Shown in pieces: positions 52,962 to 62,199 of a DNA stretch of 64,000 bases. Within the stretch, counting starts at the first letter, position 1. Each line of letters begins with the position of its first letter. Source of the DNA: Pseudomonas sp. FEN (GTDB lineage: Bacteria > Pseudomonadota > Gammaproteobacteria > Pseudomonadales > Pseudomonadaceae); assembly GCF_904067045.1 (NCBI RefSeq), contig NZ_CAJFDC010000025.1:1-64000 (forward strand), in the 5' to 3' direction. The translations under genes and the position numbers were made by a program. The notes under the pieces are model-generated. The model worked only from the letters and a program-made list of their open reading frames with translations, was not told the DNA's origin and did not search any database.

Positions 52962-52995
52962 ATGACATTTGTTTCAATATTGAATAATATGTCAT
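52962..52995. promoter_or_regulatory. 34-bp near-perfect palindrome in the monooxygenase/regulator divergent gap
   Basis: The two 17-bp arms (52962-52978 and 52979-52995) match at 14 of 17 positions. The outer arms are ATGACAT and ATGTCAT, and the perfect 12-bp core TTCAATATTGAA (52973-52984) has the same centre. It sits 77-110 bp upstream of the monooxygenase and 71-104 bp upstream of the large regulator, in an AT-rich region. Likely operator for the co-transcribed TetR protein or the large regulator. Confidence 0.7.
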
Positions 52996-53065
52996 TATTG
53001 TTAGGTCGCTTTTTTGCCAGCATGGAACGCATAACTGTCTTCATCCGAGACTGTAGGAGTCGCCT

Positions 53066-55960
53066 GTGGTGCGTGCGCAGTGTCATCCGAATCCACTCCG
53101 GATCCGCTTTGTCGGTTTTGAGCTCGATGAAGCCAATGCCCGCTTGTCGCGCGATGGCGAGGCCGTGGCGCTGGCGCCCACGCCTTTCTCGTTGTTGTGC
53201 GAGCTTGCCCGCCAGCCGGGAGCGCTTCTTGGCAAGGATGCATTGCTCGATGCGGTCTGGGGGCATCGCTTCGTCAGCGAGTCAGTCCTGAAGACGGCTA
53301 TCAGCGACCTGCGCGCGGCGTTGGGTGACGTGCCCCGACAGCCGCGATTTATCGAGACCGTGTCTCGGCGCGGCTATCGCTTCATTGCCACGTCGTCCCC
53401 GATGCCTTTGACGCCTATGTTGTCATCGATAGTGCCGGAGATTGATACGCCATCCTCATCGTTCGTCGGTCGTGTCGCTTCGCTGGCGCGTTTGCAACGG
53501 ACTTGGGTCCAGGCGCAAGGCGGGCAGCGTGCGGTGCTCTGGCTCGCCGGTGAGCCGGGGATCGGTAAGACCACGTTGATCGAACATTTCATTGCCGGGC
53601 TCGATGGCATCGCCTGCGCGCGCGGTCATTGCGTGGAACACTTCGGCACGGGCGAGCCGTACCTGCCGGTGTTGGAGGCCATTGCCGGTTTGTGCCGTGT
53701 CGACCCGGCGCTGCCGGCGCTGTTGCGGACCGTGGCTCCGACCTGGCTGTTTCAGCTGCCGTGGCTGAGTACCGCGCAGGAACGCGACGCGTTGCGGCAC
53801 GAGCTCGTGGGCGTCGGCCCGGAGCGCATGCTGCGGGAAATGGGCGAGTTGCTGGAGCGCTACACGGAGCAGCGCCCCTTGTTGCTGGTCACCGAAGATC
53901 TGCATTGGAGCGACAGGGCGACCCTCCAACTCATCGACTACATCGCCCGGCGACGCGGTCGCATCCGGTTGATGTGGCTGGCAAGCTTTCGTGTCGCCGA
54001 GGTGGTGGCACTCGAGCACCCGCTCAGTTCGTTGCGTCATGAACTTCGCTTGCAGCGATTATGCGAGGAGGTGCTGCTCGACCCGTTTTCGGAGAGCGAG
54101 ATCGCTGATTATGTCGCGGCGCATTCAGTCTCACTGGCGCGCGACGAAGCGTTCGTGCGCGCGCTGCATGATCGCACCGACGGTGTGCCACTGTTCGTGT
54201 CGTCGCTGCTCAGCGAGGTGATGGATGGTTCGGATGATGACGCCACCGTCGAGGCCCGGTTGGCGAACCAGGCGGTTCCCGAGAATCTGGCGGCCATTAT
54301 CGACCACTATATTGCCAAGCTCGGTCGGCAAGCGCGTGAGCTGCTCTCGGCTGCGGCGATATGTCGAGGTGATTTTCGGGTGGAAACCCTTGCGCTGGCC
54401 CTCGAGCGCGACCTCGTTTCGTTGGCCCACGACTGCGAGGAACTGGTCCGTGGGCGAATGTGGTTGACGCGGTCGCGTGGCGCCGACGGGGAAGACGCGT
54501 CGGTACTGCCTTATTCGTTCCGGCATGCGCTCTTGCGCCAGGTACTGTATGACCGTACGCCACTTTCACTGCGCGTCCGCCTCCATCATCAAGTCGCCGT
54601 CGCCCTCGAACGCGAGCGGTCGCTTGGTATGCCGGTCGCGGCGTCTGAGCTGGCGATGCACTTCGAGCGGGCCCGACAGCCGATGATTGCACTGCGCTAT
54701 TACGCTGAAGCGGCGGAAACTGCGCTGTCGCATTTCAGCCCGGCCTCGACTATTGGTCTGACCCAGCAGGCGTTGATCCTGATGCAGTACGTGCCTGGCG
54801 GGCCGGAGCGTGATGCGCTGGAAATCACCTTGAGCACGCTGCAAGGCGTGGCGGCGTTTCAAACCCTCGGTGTCGGCCACCAAGCCGCCGATGCCTTCGA
54901 GCGCGCTTATACATTGCTGGTTGCGGTTCCTGAACATCCAATGCGCGGGCGGCTGTTGCACGGGTTCGGTTATTTGCTGAGCCTGCGTGGCGATTATGCG
55001 CACGCGTTGGCGGTGGCCGAGCGCGCCGAAGCGCTGTCGTGCAGATCGAATGATTCGCTGTTGATGTTGGCCGCCTGTGTCGTCTATGGCGAAGTGTTTC
55101 ATCTTCAAGGGCGCACACAGGTCGCCCGCCGGTGGATCGAACGCGCGCTGGTGATCGCCGAGCAGGAAGACATCCGGGCGAGCGAGATCTTCGCGGCGGA
55201 TGCCCAGGTTACGCTGCTTGGCATGCTGGCCATTGAATTGCTGCGTTCCGGTTCGCTGGTACAGGGTCGGTCCTGCTTGCTGCGGGCACGTCTGCGTGCG
55301 CAGATGCTGCGCCAACCGATGACCCGGCTGGTTATTGGTTGGCAGGAGGTGCTGTTCGAAGTGCGGATGGGCAACACGCTGCGCGTGGCGGCATTGGCCG
55401 ACGATATGCGCGCGCTGGTCGATGAGCACTCGCTCGCGCTAGGGCACGCTGCCTGCCGTTGGTGGCGTGGTTGGGCCGACGCTCGCAACGGTGCGCCGGA
55501 TGAAGGTTACCAGCGTATCCGTTCGGCTCTCGACGAACATGCCGGGCTCGGTATGCGTTCCGGTACCAGCGAAGTGCTTGGCTACGCGGCCGAGGCGCTG
55601 CTGTTAGCGGGTGACAGTACCGCCGCGAAAGCCGAGCTGGAGGAGGCGCTGCGGGTGTCGGGGGAACTGGGGGAGCGTGTGTATCTGCCGCAACTGTTGC
55701 TGTTGGAAGCGGCGATAGCGCGGGCCCAGGGTTGTCCTGAGGCCAGCGCTGCCGCCGTGCGCCGTGCGGTGCACGAGGCGCGTGCCCAGGGCGCGCCGTG
55801 GCTGGAGTTGCTCGCGCTCGTCGAGCTATGCGCCCAATGCGATGCCACGGACAGGGAGCGTCAGGCCATGGCGACGCTGGTCGAGCAATTGCCCGAAATC
55901 GAAGATAGCGAGCCGATGGCGCGTGCGTGCTCGCTGCTTCAGGTTGCTATTCCGGCTTGA
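53066..55960 (+). CDS. Large transcriptional regulator: winged helix + AAA ATPase + TPR-like
   Basis: A 964-residue regulator. Residues about 12-108 form an OmpR/CadC-type winged helix (LAPTPFSLLCELARQPGALL, SVLKTAISDLRAALGD, FIETVSRRGYRFIA). An AAA-type ATPase follows, with Walker A AGEPGIGKTT at 161-170 and LLLVTEDLHWSD as Walker B near 272-283. The C-terminal half is helical and TPR-like (from about 560). It resembles signal-integrating STAND-type regulators. Start is GTG at 53066 with AGGAG 6 bp upstream (a second GTG follows at once). It is divergent from the monooxygenase and upstream of an efflux operon on the same strand; which it controls is uncertain. Confidence 0.88.
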   Translation: MVRAQCHPNPLRIRFVGFELDEANARLSRDGEAVALAPTPFSLLCELARQPGALLGKDALLDAVWGHRFVSESVLKTAISDLRAALGDVPRQPRFIETVSRRGYRFIATSSPMPLTPMLSSIVPEIDTPSSSFVGRVASLARLQRTWVQAQGGQRAVLWLAGEPGIGKTTLIEHFIAGLDGIACARGHCVEHFGTGEPYLPVLEAIAGLCRVDPALPALLRTVAPTWLFQLPWLSTAQERDALRHELVGVGPERMLREMGELLERYTEQRPLLLVTEDLHWSDRATLQLIDYIARRRGRIRLMWLASFRVAEVVALEHPLSSLRHELRLQRLCEEVLLDPFSESEIADYVAAHSVSLARDEAFVRALHDRTDGVPLFVSSLLSEVMDGSDDDATVEARLANQAVPENLAAIIDHYIAKLGRQARELLSAAAICRGDFRVETLALALERDLVSLAHDCEELVRGRMWLTRSRGADGEDASVLPYSFRHALLRQVLYDRTPLSLRVRLHHQVAVALERERSLGMPVAASELAMHFERARQPMIALRYYAEAAETALSHFSPASTIGLTQQALILMQYVPGGPERDALEITLSTLQGVAAFQTLGVGHQAADAFERAYTLLVAVPEHPMRGRLLHGFGYLLSLRGDYAHALAVAERAEALSCRSNDSLLMLAACVVYGEVFHLQGRTQVARRWIERALVIAEQEDIRASEIFAADAQVTLLGMLAIELLRSGSLVQGRSCLLRARLRAQMLRQPMTRLVIGWQEVLFEVRMGNTLRVAALADDMRALVDEHSLALGHAACRWWRGWADARNGAPDEGYQRIRSALDEHAGLGMRSGTSEVLGYAAEALLLAGDSTAAKAELEEALRVSGELGERVYLPQLLLLEAAIARAQGCPEASAAAVRRAVHEARAQGAPWLELLALVELCAQCDATDRERQAMATLVEQLPEIEDSEPMARACSLLQVAIPA

Positions 55961-56101
55961 CTCCGCTGGCGTGGGGCGGGCCCGGACGGTGACGGTATTT
56001 TCAGCGAGGCCTGTCGCGACCGGACTTTGACCCTTCGCTTACCACTCGCCCCGTAGCCCGGATTAGGCTGTCGTCGAACTTTTTTGATCCGGTGCTCTGC
56101 A

Positions 56102-56317
56102 ATGGTCCTGAATCCTGAATCCAAGTACTCGAACCGCCGCACGTATGTGCTCAAGCTGCGTGGCGACGCCACACCGGGGGCCCTTGCGGGGCGTCTCGAA
56201 AATCTGGTGAGCGGACGCCAGTGTGAGTTTTCGTGCATCGAAGAACTGTCGGCGTCGATCGCTGACGATCTTGCGTCGATAGCCGTCGAGCATGCGGTGG
56301 ACGCTGTCGGCGAGTGA
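56102..56317 (+). CDS. Small protein of unknown function between regulator and efflux genes
   Basis: A 71-residue soluble protein, MVLNPESKYSNRRTYVLKLR followed by GDATPGALAGRLENLVSGRQ and EFSCIEELSASIADDLASIA. The composition and frame look coding, and the RTYVxKLRGDATPGALxGRLE pattern seems familiar from short proteins next to ATPase-type regulators, but this is from memory. A TTG six codons upstream could also start it. No clear ribosome site. Plausible role: accessory to the neighbouring regulator; function unknown. Confidence 0.55.
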   Translation: MVLNPESKYSNRRTYVLKLRGDATPGALAGRLENLVSGRQCEFSCIEELSASIADDLASIAVEHAVDAVGE

Positions 56318-56432
56318 CGCCTCATCCGCGAAGGCGCTCGATAGGGCGACCGAATCGCGACGCCGGGCTGACAACTTTGCCCGCGGCGGTCCCTATGCTG
56401 GCGTCATCTCGAATTCACACGAGTCCAATCCG

Positions 56433-57938
56433 ATGTCGCGACTTCACCCCTTTCTTTCGCTGACCCGCCATGGTGGGCAGGCGACCCACCGCTCTGCCGA
56501 TTGCCTGGCCGGCTCCGCCTTGGCGGCGCTTGCGGTGTCGATCACTCTGGCCTTGGCGGGTTGCTCCACACCCGTGGTTAAGCCGTCGATAGACCTGCCG
56601 ACCAAGTTCGCCGCGACCGCAGCCTCTGAGATAGAGCCCGAGGCAAGATGGTGGGAGGCTTTCAACGATCCGCTTTTAACTGATCTGGTACACCGTGCAA
56701 TGCGCGAGAACCGCGACATTAAAATCGCCTCCGAGCGCCTGTGTGCCGCGCGTGCTGGCGAGACGATCAGTCGTTCATGGCTGTTTCCGAGCGTCAGCGG
56801 CTCCGCTTCCGCCGCCGATCACAGTAGCGGATACGATGCGGCCACGAAGGCTGGCTACCCCGACGCCAAGAGTAGCGGTGCGGGCCTGGATGTTTCGTGG
56901 GAGCTTGATCTGAGCGGTCGCTTGCGGGCTGGCGCGAGCGCCACCCAGGCGCAGGCACTGGCCGCGGAGTATGGCGTGCGCGGTGTGCGCCTGTTGGTGA
57001 TGAGCGACGTTGCCAGCCATTACTTCACTCTGGTCGGTGCGTTGCGCCAGATCGATACGCTGCGGGCCATGTCGGCGATGCAGGATGAGACGTTGCGCCT
57101 GGTCACCGCGCGCCAGCGCGTGGGGCTGGCAACCGTCTTCGACGTAGAACGTGCGCGGGCCGACGCGGAATCCGCACGCGCGCAGATTCCGCCGCTGGAA
57201 ACGCTGGCGGCGGTGTCACGTTATCGCATCGCCGTGTTGATCGGCGACCAGGCCTTCAATGCCGCTGCCATCGTGCCCTCGCGCGATGATATCCATGTCC
57301 CTCAGCCGCAGCCCGGGCAGCCGGCCACGCTGCTGCAGCGTCGGCCCGACGTGCTGGAGTTGATGGCGCAACTGGATGCGGCCAACGCTCGCCGCCAGCA
57401 GGCCGCCGCCGAATGGTTCCCGCGCCTGTTCCTCGGCGCCTCTTACGGCAACCAGGGGTTGGAGCTGAATGGGGTGGGGCTTGGTGCTGCCCGCTATACC
57501 AATGTGGCGGGCCTGTTGACGATGCCGCTCTTCAACGCCGGACGCACCCGGGCCATCAACGAGGTCGCCGAGAGCGGCCAGCGCGAAGCGCTGTTGCGTA
57601 CCGAGGATGGCATAGCGCATGCGCTCGAAGACGTGGAGACCTCACTGGTCAGCCTTTCCCATGAGCGAAGTCGATCGGCATTGTTGCAGTCGGCCGTCGT
57701 GGCTGCGGATTCCGCGCTGGGCCGTGCTCAATCGCTCTACGAGCGCGGGCAGATCGACCTGTTGCCGTTACTGGATGCACACCGTGTGCGCCTGACGAAG
57801 CGTCTGGATGCCAACGACAGCAATACCCGCCTGCTGCTCGACAGCGTCCAGCTTTACAAGGCGCTAGGCGGCGGCTGGCAGGTCTTCGAGCCCACCTCCG
57901 TCACCGTAACAGCCGGCGCCGTCCGCCCACTTTCCTGA
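56433..57938 (+). CDS. RND efflux outer-membrane factor (NodT/OprM-type lipoprotein)
   Basis: A 501-residue outer-membrane channel of a tripartite efflux pump. The N-terminal signal region ends in the lipobox LALAGC (Cys about residue 47), so it should be lipid-anchored. Two repeated outer-membrane-efflux domains follow, with WWEAFNDPLLTDLVHRAMRE at the start of the first and YTNVAGLLTMPLFNAGRTRA in the second. The start was placed at the ATG giving MSRLHPFLSLTRHGGQ; the upstream open part overlaps the small gene. First of three efflux genes; the order OMF-MFP-RND is less common than MFP-RND-OMF. Confidence 0.9.
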   Translation: MSRLHPFLSLTRHGGQATHRSADCLAGSALAALAVSITLALAGCSTPVVKPSIDLPTKFAATAASEIEPEARWWEAFNDPLLTDLVHRAMRENRDIKIASERLCAARAGETISRSWLFPSVSGSASAADHSSGYDAATKAGYPDAKSSGAGLDVSWELDLSGRLRAGASATQAQALAAEYGVRGVRLLVMSDVASHYFTLVGALRQIDTLRAMSAMQDETLRLVTARQRVGLATVFDVERARADAESARAQIPPLETLAAVSRYRIAVLIGDQAFNAAAIVPSRDDIHVPQPQPGQPATLLQRRPDVLELMAQLDAANARRQQAAAEWFPRLFLGASYGNQGLELNGVGLGAARYTNVAGLLTMPLFNAGRTRAINEVAESGQREALLRTEDGIAHALEDVETSLVSLSHERSRSALLQSAVVAADSALGRAQSLYERGQIDLLPLLDAHRVRLTKRLDANDSNTRLLLDSVQLYKALGGGWQVFEPTSVTVTAGAVRPLS

Positions 57939-57966
57939 ATCCCGTCGCCTACAACGAGGAACTGTC

Positions 57967-59079
57967 TTGAACAACCCAATTGCTGCAGTCGGCGCCATTG
58001 CCGCCGCCGCGCTACTCTGCGCGTGCAGTCCACAACAGCCCTCCGTGCAGGTGCCTCGGCCCGTGCGTACCGTCGAATTGCGTTATGAAGGCGCTCGCGA
58101 AGCCAGTCGCTACGCCGGCACCGTGCAGTCGCGTCATGAGGTGAACCAGGCTTTCCGGGTGGACGGCAAGGTCGTCCAACGCAAGGTCGAGGTCGGCCAA
58201 TTCGTGCACGAGGGCGATGTGCTCGCCACCCTTGATGACAGCGACTACCGGTTGGCCGTGGAAGCGGCGCGGCAGTCGTGGGCCGCCGCCGTCGCGCAAG
58301 CCCGCCAGGCCGATTCGGACCACCAGCGCCTGGGGGCACTGAAGACCGATGGCTCGGTCAGTGCGGCTGACGATGAGCGTGCGCGTACCAGCGTCGAGAC
58401 CAGCCGGGCGAACGCCGAGGGCGAAGCCCGCAAGCTTGAGCTGGCGCGCAACCGGCTCAACTACTCCGTGCTGCGCGCCTCGTGGAGCGGGGTGGTTACG
58501 GCCGTGCAGTTCGAGGTTGGGCAGGTCGTGACGCCGGGAGCCACGGTGGTTTCGATCGCTGACCCTGGTTTGGCCGAGATCGTCGTTGATGTCCCGGAGG
58601 ATGACCTGGCCTCCTTCAAGCAGTCAGGCTTCAAGGCTTCACTGGCCAGCGCGCCGGGCCGGACCTTTGAAGTCGGATTGCGCGAACTCGCGCCACAAGC
58701 GTCGCCGCAGACGCGTACCTACCGCGCGCGTATGAAACCCCTGAGCACTCAGCCATTGCCGCTCGGCGCGACCGCCACGTTGCAGGTCGAGCGCAAGATG
58801 ACCGGGCTTACGATGGCGGCGGTGCCGGCCACGGCGCTGACCCAAAGTGCCGGTCAGCCGGCACTTTGGGTGGCCACGCCGATGGACAAGGCGCTGGTCG
58901 GCACCGTTGAGCTGGTGCAGGTGGCGGTGTGGGGCTATCGCAATGACGAGGTGCTCGTCTCCGGTCCTCCGGCCGGCGCGCTTATCGTCACCGCCGGTGT
59001 ACAGAAGATGGCGCCGGGCCTGAAAGTGGCGCTGCCAGGCGCTACCCCACCTGAATCCAAAGCAGTGGCTGCGCGATGA
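57967..59079 (+). CDS. RND efflux periplasmic adaptor (membrane fusion protein)
   Basis: A 370-residue HlyD/AcrA-type adaptor lipoprotein. Signal region with lipobox LLCACS (Cys about 20). The barrel-sandwich half-motifs are AFRVDGKVVQRKVEVGQFVH (first lipoyl half) and LRASWSGVVTAVQFEVGQVV (second), separated by a hairpin of about 85 residues. Start is TTG at 57967 with GAGGA 6 bp upstream; no ATG is placed suitably. It overlaps the permease start by 4 bp. Confidence 0.9.
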   Translation: MNNPIAAVGAIAAAALLCACSPQQPSVQVPRPVRTVELRYEGAREASRYAGTVQSRHEVNQAFRVDGKVVQRKVEVGQFVHEGDVLATLDDSDYRLAVEAARQSWAAAVAQARQADSDHQRLGALKTDGSVSAADDERARTSVETSRANAEGEARKLELARNRLNYSVLRASWSGVVTAVQFEVGQVVTPGATVVSIADPGLAEIVVDVPEDDLASFKQSGFKASLASAPGRTFEVGLRELAPQASPQTRTYRARMKPLSTQPLPLGATATLQVERKMTGLTMAAVPATALTQSAGQPALWVATPMDKALVGTVELVQVAVWGYRNDEVLVSGPPAGALIVTAGVQKMAPGLKVALPGATPPESKAVAAR

Positions 59080-62000
59080 ACAACTTCAACCTCACCGATT
59101 GGGCGCTGCGTCACCGCGCTATCGTGCTCTTTCTGATTCTCATTGTCGCGGTAGCCGGCCTGTTCAGCTTCACGAAGCTTGGCCAGCTCGAAGATCCGAA
59201 CTTCTCTGTGCCCTCGATGACCGCTGGTATCGTCTGGCCGGGCGCGACCGCCCAGCAGATACAGGATCAGGTCCTGAACCGCATGGAGAAGAAGTTCGAG
59301 CAGATCGACCACTTTGAAAAGGTCGTGACCTTTGCCCGACAGGGCTATGGCGGCATGACGCTGACTGTGCGCGGCGGTACCTCGAAGGCCGACCAGCGCG
59401 AAGCCTGGTATCAGGCACGCAAGAAACTCAATGACTTGCGCCTGGAACTGCCCGAAGGTGTGACCGGTCCGGTCGTCAACGACGAATATGGCGACGTGTA
59501 CGGCCTGATGTATGCCGTCAAGGGCGACGGCGTCGACCACGCCGACCTGTCGAATGCCGCCGAGGACATCAAGCGCGGCCTGCTGAAGGTGCCGATGGTC
59601 AAAAAGGTGGATCTGATCGGCGAGCAGGCCAAGCGCGTCTACGTCGAATTCTCGCACGAGCGTCTTGGTGCACTGGGTATCACGCCACTGGTAATCGCCG
59701 AAAGCTTGCGGGCGCAGAACGCTTTGCAACCTGCTGGACAGATTGATACGCAAGGGGACCGCATTGTCGTGCGTGTAAGCGGTCAGTTTGCCAATGCGGA
59801 CGACATTCGCAATGTGCCGATTGCGGCCGGCGGTCGGATGATCAAGCTGGGCGACTTTACCACCATCAAGCGCGGTTATGAGGATCCGCCGACCTACACC
59901 GTCCGCCACAACGGCCAACCGGTACTGATGCTCGGCATCTCGATGACCGACGACGGCAATATCGTCGAGCTTGGCAAGGCGATGGACGCGGCGGTAGCGA
60001 AGATCCAGTCCGAACTGCCCCATGGCGTGGAGCTGGAGCGGGTTGCCGACCAGCCCACCACTGTGAAGGAGGCGGTCTGGGACTTCGGGCGTTCGCTGGT
60101 CGAGGCGCTGGTCATCGTAATTGCGGTCAGCCTGGCAAGCCTGGGCTGGCGTACCGGCCTTGTGGTCGCGACCTCGGTGCCGCTGGTGTTGGGCGCTGTG
60201 GCGATGTTGATGCTGGCGATGGGCTGGAACCTGGAGCGTATCTCGCTGGGTTCGCTGATTATCGCGCTGGGTCTGCTGGTCGATGATGCGATCATCGCGA
60301 TCGAGATGATGCTGGTGAAGATGGAGGCGGGCTGGGACCGCGTGAAAGCGGCCTCGTTCTCCTACCAGTCCACCGCCATGCCGCGCCTGACCGGTGCGCT
60401 GATCACCGTTGCCGGGTTCATGCCGATCGGCCTCTCGAAATCGACCACGGGCGAGTATGCCGGTGGCATCTTCTGGATTGTCGGTGCGGCGGTGGTGTTC
60501 TCGTGGATCTGCTCGGGCATTTTCACGCCCTACCTTGCGGTCAAGATGCTGCCCAAAGACTTCGGTAAGCACCAACATGCGGGTGACCCGTATGACACTC
60601 GATTGTTCCGCAAGCTGCGCGTTATGATCGACCAAGCCATTGAGCGTCGCTGGCTGGTCATCGGCGTGACGCTGGCTGCCCTGGTGCTCGCGCTGGGTGG
60701 GCTGAAGCTTGTACCGCAGCAGTTCTTCCCCAGCAGCTCGCGGCCTGAACTGGTCGTCGACCTGCGGATGAAGGAGGGCTCCTCTTTCGCGGCGACGATC
60801 GAGCAGGTCAAACAGATGGAAATGCTGCTTGCCAAGGATGAGGACGTCAGTTTCTACACGGCCTACACCGGTGCCGGCGCCCCTCGTTTCTATCTGGCGC
60901 TCAACCCCGAGCTGCCCAATCCGGGCTTTGCCCAGCTCGTCGTGATGACCAAGGACCTGGGCGCACGGGAGCGAGTGCGCTCACGCTTGATGGCTTCGGT
61001 CGATCAGCAGTTCCCTCAGGTCTGGGTCCGCGTCACCCGCCTGGAGTTGGGGCCGCCAGTAGGCTTCCCGGTGCAGTTTCGCGTCGTGGGCCCTGATACG
61101 CAGGTGGTGCGCAAGATCGCCCGCGAGGTGGAGCACGCAGTGACCTCGAATGCGAAGGTGCGTGACGTTCAGCTTGACTGGAACGATCCGGTGCGGGCGC
61201 TGAAGGTGGAGTTGGACCAGGACAAGACGCGTGCGTTAGGTCTCACACCGGCTGACGTATCACTGGCAACCCAAACCGTGATGAATGGCGCAACTCTGTC
61301 GCAGTTGCGCGAGCACGAGGACTTGATCGACATCGTCGCCCGCGCCGTGCCCGAGGAGCGCCTGAACCTTGACACGCTGAAGAATATCAACCTGTACACC
61401 CGTAATGGGACCGTGGTGCCGCTGTCGGAGGTCGCTCATGTACGCTACACGCTTGAAGAACCGGTGCTGTGGCGGCGTAACCGCGACATGGCGATTACCG
61501 TTCGCGCCGATGTGAAGGATGGCGAGCAGGGGGTGTCGGTGACGCAGGAGATCCAGCCGCTGCTCAAGGACATCGAGGCGAAGCTGCCCCCGGGCTATCG
61601 TATCGATGTGGGCGGCGCGGTGGAGGAGAGCGACAAGGCCAACCAGGCGCTGTTGGCGGTGGCTCCACTGATGCTGGTCACTATCCTGCTGCTGCTGATG
61701 CTGCAATTACAGGACTTTTCACGCATGTTGATGGTGGTATTGACCGCACCGCTGGGTCTGATCGGCGTAGTGCCGGCGCTGCTATTGTTCAACGCGCCAC
61801 TGGGCTTCGTCGCGATCCTGGGTATCATCGCCCTGGGCGGCATGATCATGCGCAACTCGGTGATCCTGATTGACCAGGTGCGGATCGAGATCGAGGAAGG
61901 GCGCGACCCGTGGAATGCGGTGCTGGACGCCGCCATCCACCGGACCCGTCCGGTGCTACTGACGGCGCTGGCCACGGTGCTGGCGATGATCCCGCTGACG

Positions 62001-62171
62001 CGCAGCGTGTTCTGGGGGCCCATGGCGATTGCAATCATGGGCGGCCTCAGCGTGGCGACGCTGCTGACCATCTTCTTTGTTCCGGCGCTCTATGCGGCAT
62101 GGTTCAGGATTCGCCGCCAGCCCGCTGCCAATGTTCAGCAGCCGACAACCGACGCCGTGCGCGCGGACTGA
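59076..62171 (+). CDS. RND efflux inner-membrane permease (AcrB/VexF type)
   Basis: A 1031-residue proton-driven exporter. Typical features: N-terminal helix followed by LGQLEDPNFSVPSMTAGIVW and PGATAQQIQDQVLNRMEKKF, twelve predicted membrane helices in two sets of six, two large periplasmic loops, the TM4 proton-relay pair in LGLLVDDAIIAIE, and the second-half match LGIIALGGMIMRNSVILIDQ. It belongs to the hydrophobe/amphiphile branch related to VexF and SwrC. Start overlaps the adaptor stop by 4 bp. Substrate unknown; a natural product made by the adjacent minus-strand genes, or the aromatic compounds of the catabolic cluster, are the two obvious candidates. Confidence 0.93.
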   Translation: MNNFNLTDWALRHRAIVLFLILIVAVAGLFSFTKLGQLEDPNFSVPSMTAGIVWPGATAQQIQDQVLNRMEKKFEQIDHFEKVVTFARQGYGGMTLTVRGGTSKADQREAWYQARKKLNDLRLELPEGVTGPVVNDEYGDVYGLMYAVKGDGVDHADLSNAAEDIKRGLLKVPMVKKVDLIGEQAKRVYVEFSHERLGALGITPLVIAESLRAQNALQPAGQIDTQGDRIVVRVSGQFANADDIRNVPIAAGGRMIKLGDFTTIKRGYEDPPTYTVRHNGQPVLMLGISMTDDGNIVELGKAMDAAVAKIQSELPHGVELERVADQPTTVKEAVWDFGRSLVEALVIVIAVSLASLGWRTGLVVATSVPLVLGAVAMLMLAMGWNLERISLGSLIIALGLLVDDAIIAIEMMLVKMEAGWDRVKAASFSYQSTAMPRLTGALITVAGFMPIGLSKSTTGEYAGGIFWIVGAAVVFSWICSGIFTPYLAVKMLPKDFGKHQHAGDPYDTRLFRKLRVMIDQAIERRWLVIGVTLAALVLALGGLKLVPQQFFPSSSRPELVVDLRMKEGSSFAATIEQVKQMEMLLAKDEDVSFYTAYTGAGAPRFYLALNPELPNPGFAQLVVMTKDLGARERVRSRLMASVDQQFPQVWVRVTRLELGPPVGFPVQFRVVGPDTQVVRKIAREVEHAVTSNAKVRDVQLDWNDPVRALKVELDQDKTRALGLTPADVSLATQTVMNGATLSQLREHEDLIDIVARAVPEERLNLDTLKNINLYTRNGTVVPLSEVAHVRYTLEEPVLWRRNRDMAITVRADVKDGEQGVSVTQEIQPLLKDIEAKLPPGYRIDVGGAVEESDKANQALLAVAPLMLVTILLLLMLQLQDFSRMLMVVLTAPLGLIGVVPALLLFNAPLGFVAILGIIALGGMIMRNSVILIDQVRIEIEEGRDPWNAVLDAAIHRTRPVLLTALATVLAMIPLTRSVFWGPMAIAIMGGLSVATLLTIFFVPALYAAWFRIRRQPAANVQQPTTDAVRAD

Positions 62172-62199
62172 GTGACGAGGACTGCGAACCTTCGCCTGC

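Noticed and set aside
58935..60635. 566-codon minus-strand open frame
   Set aside because: Antisense to the RND adaptor and permease; composition (His/Arg/Gln-rich) is that of a shadow frame.
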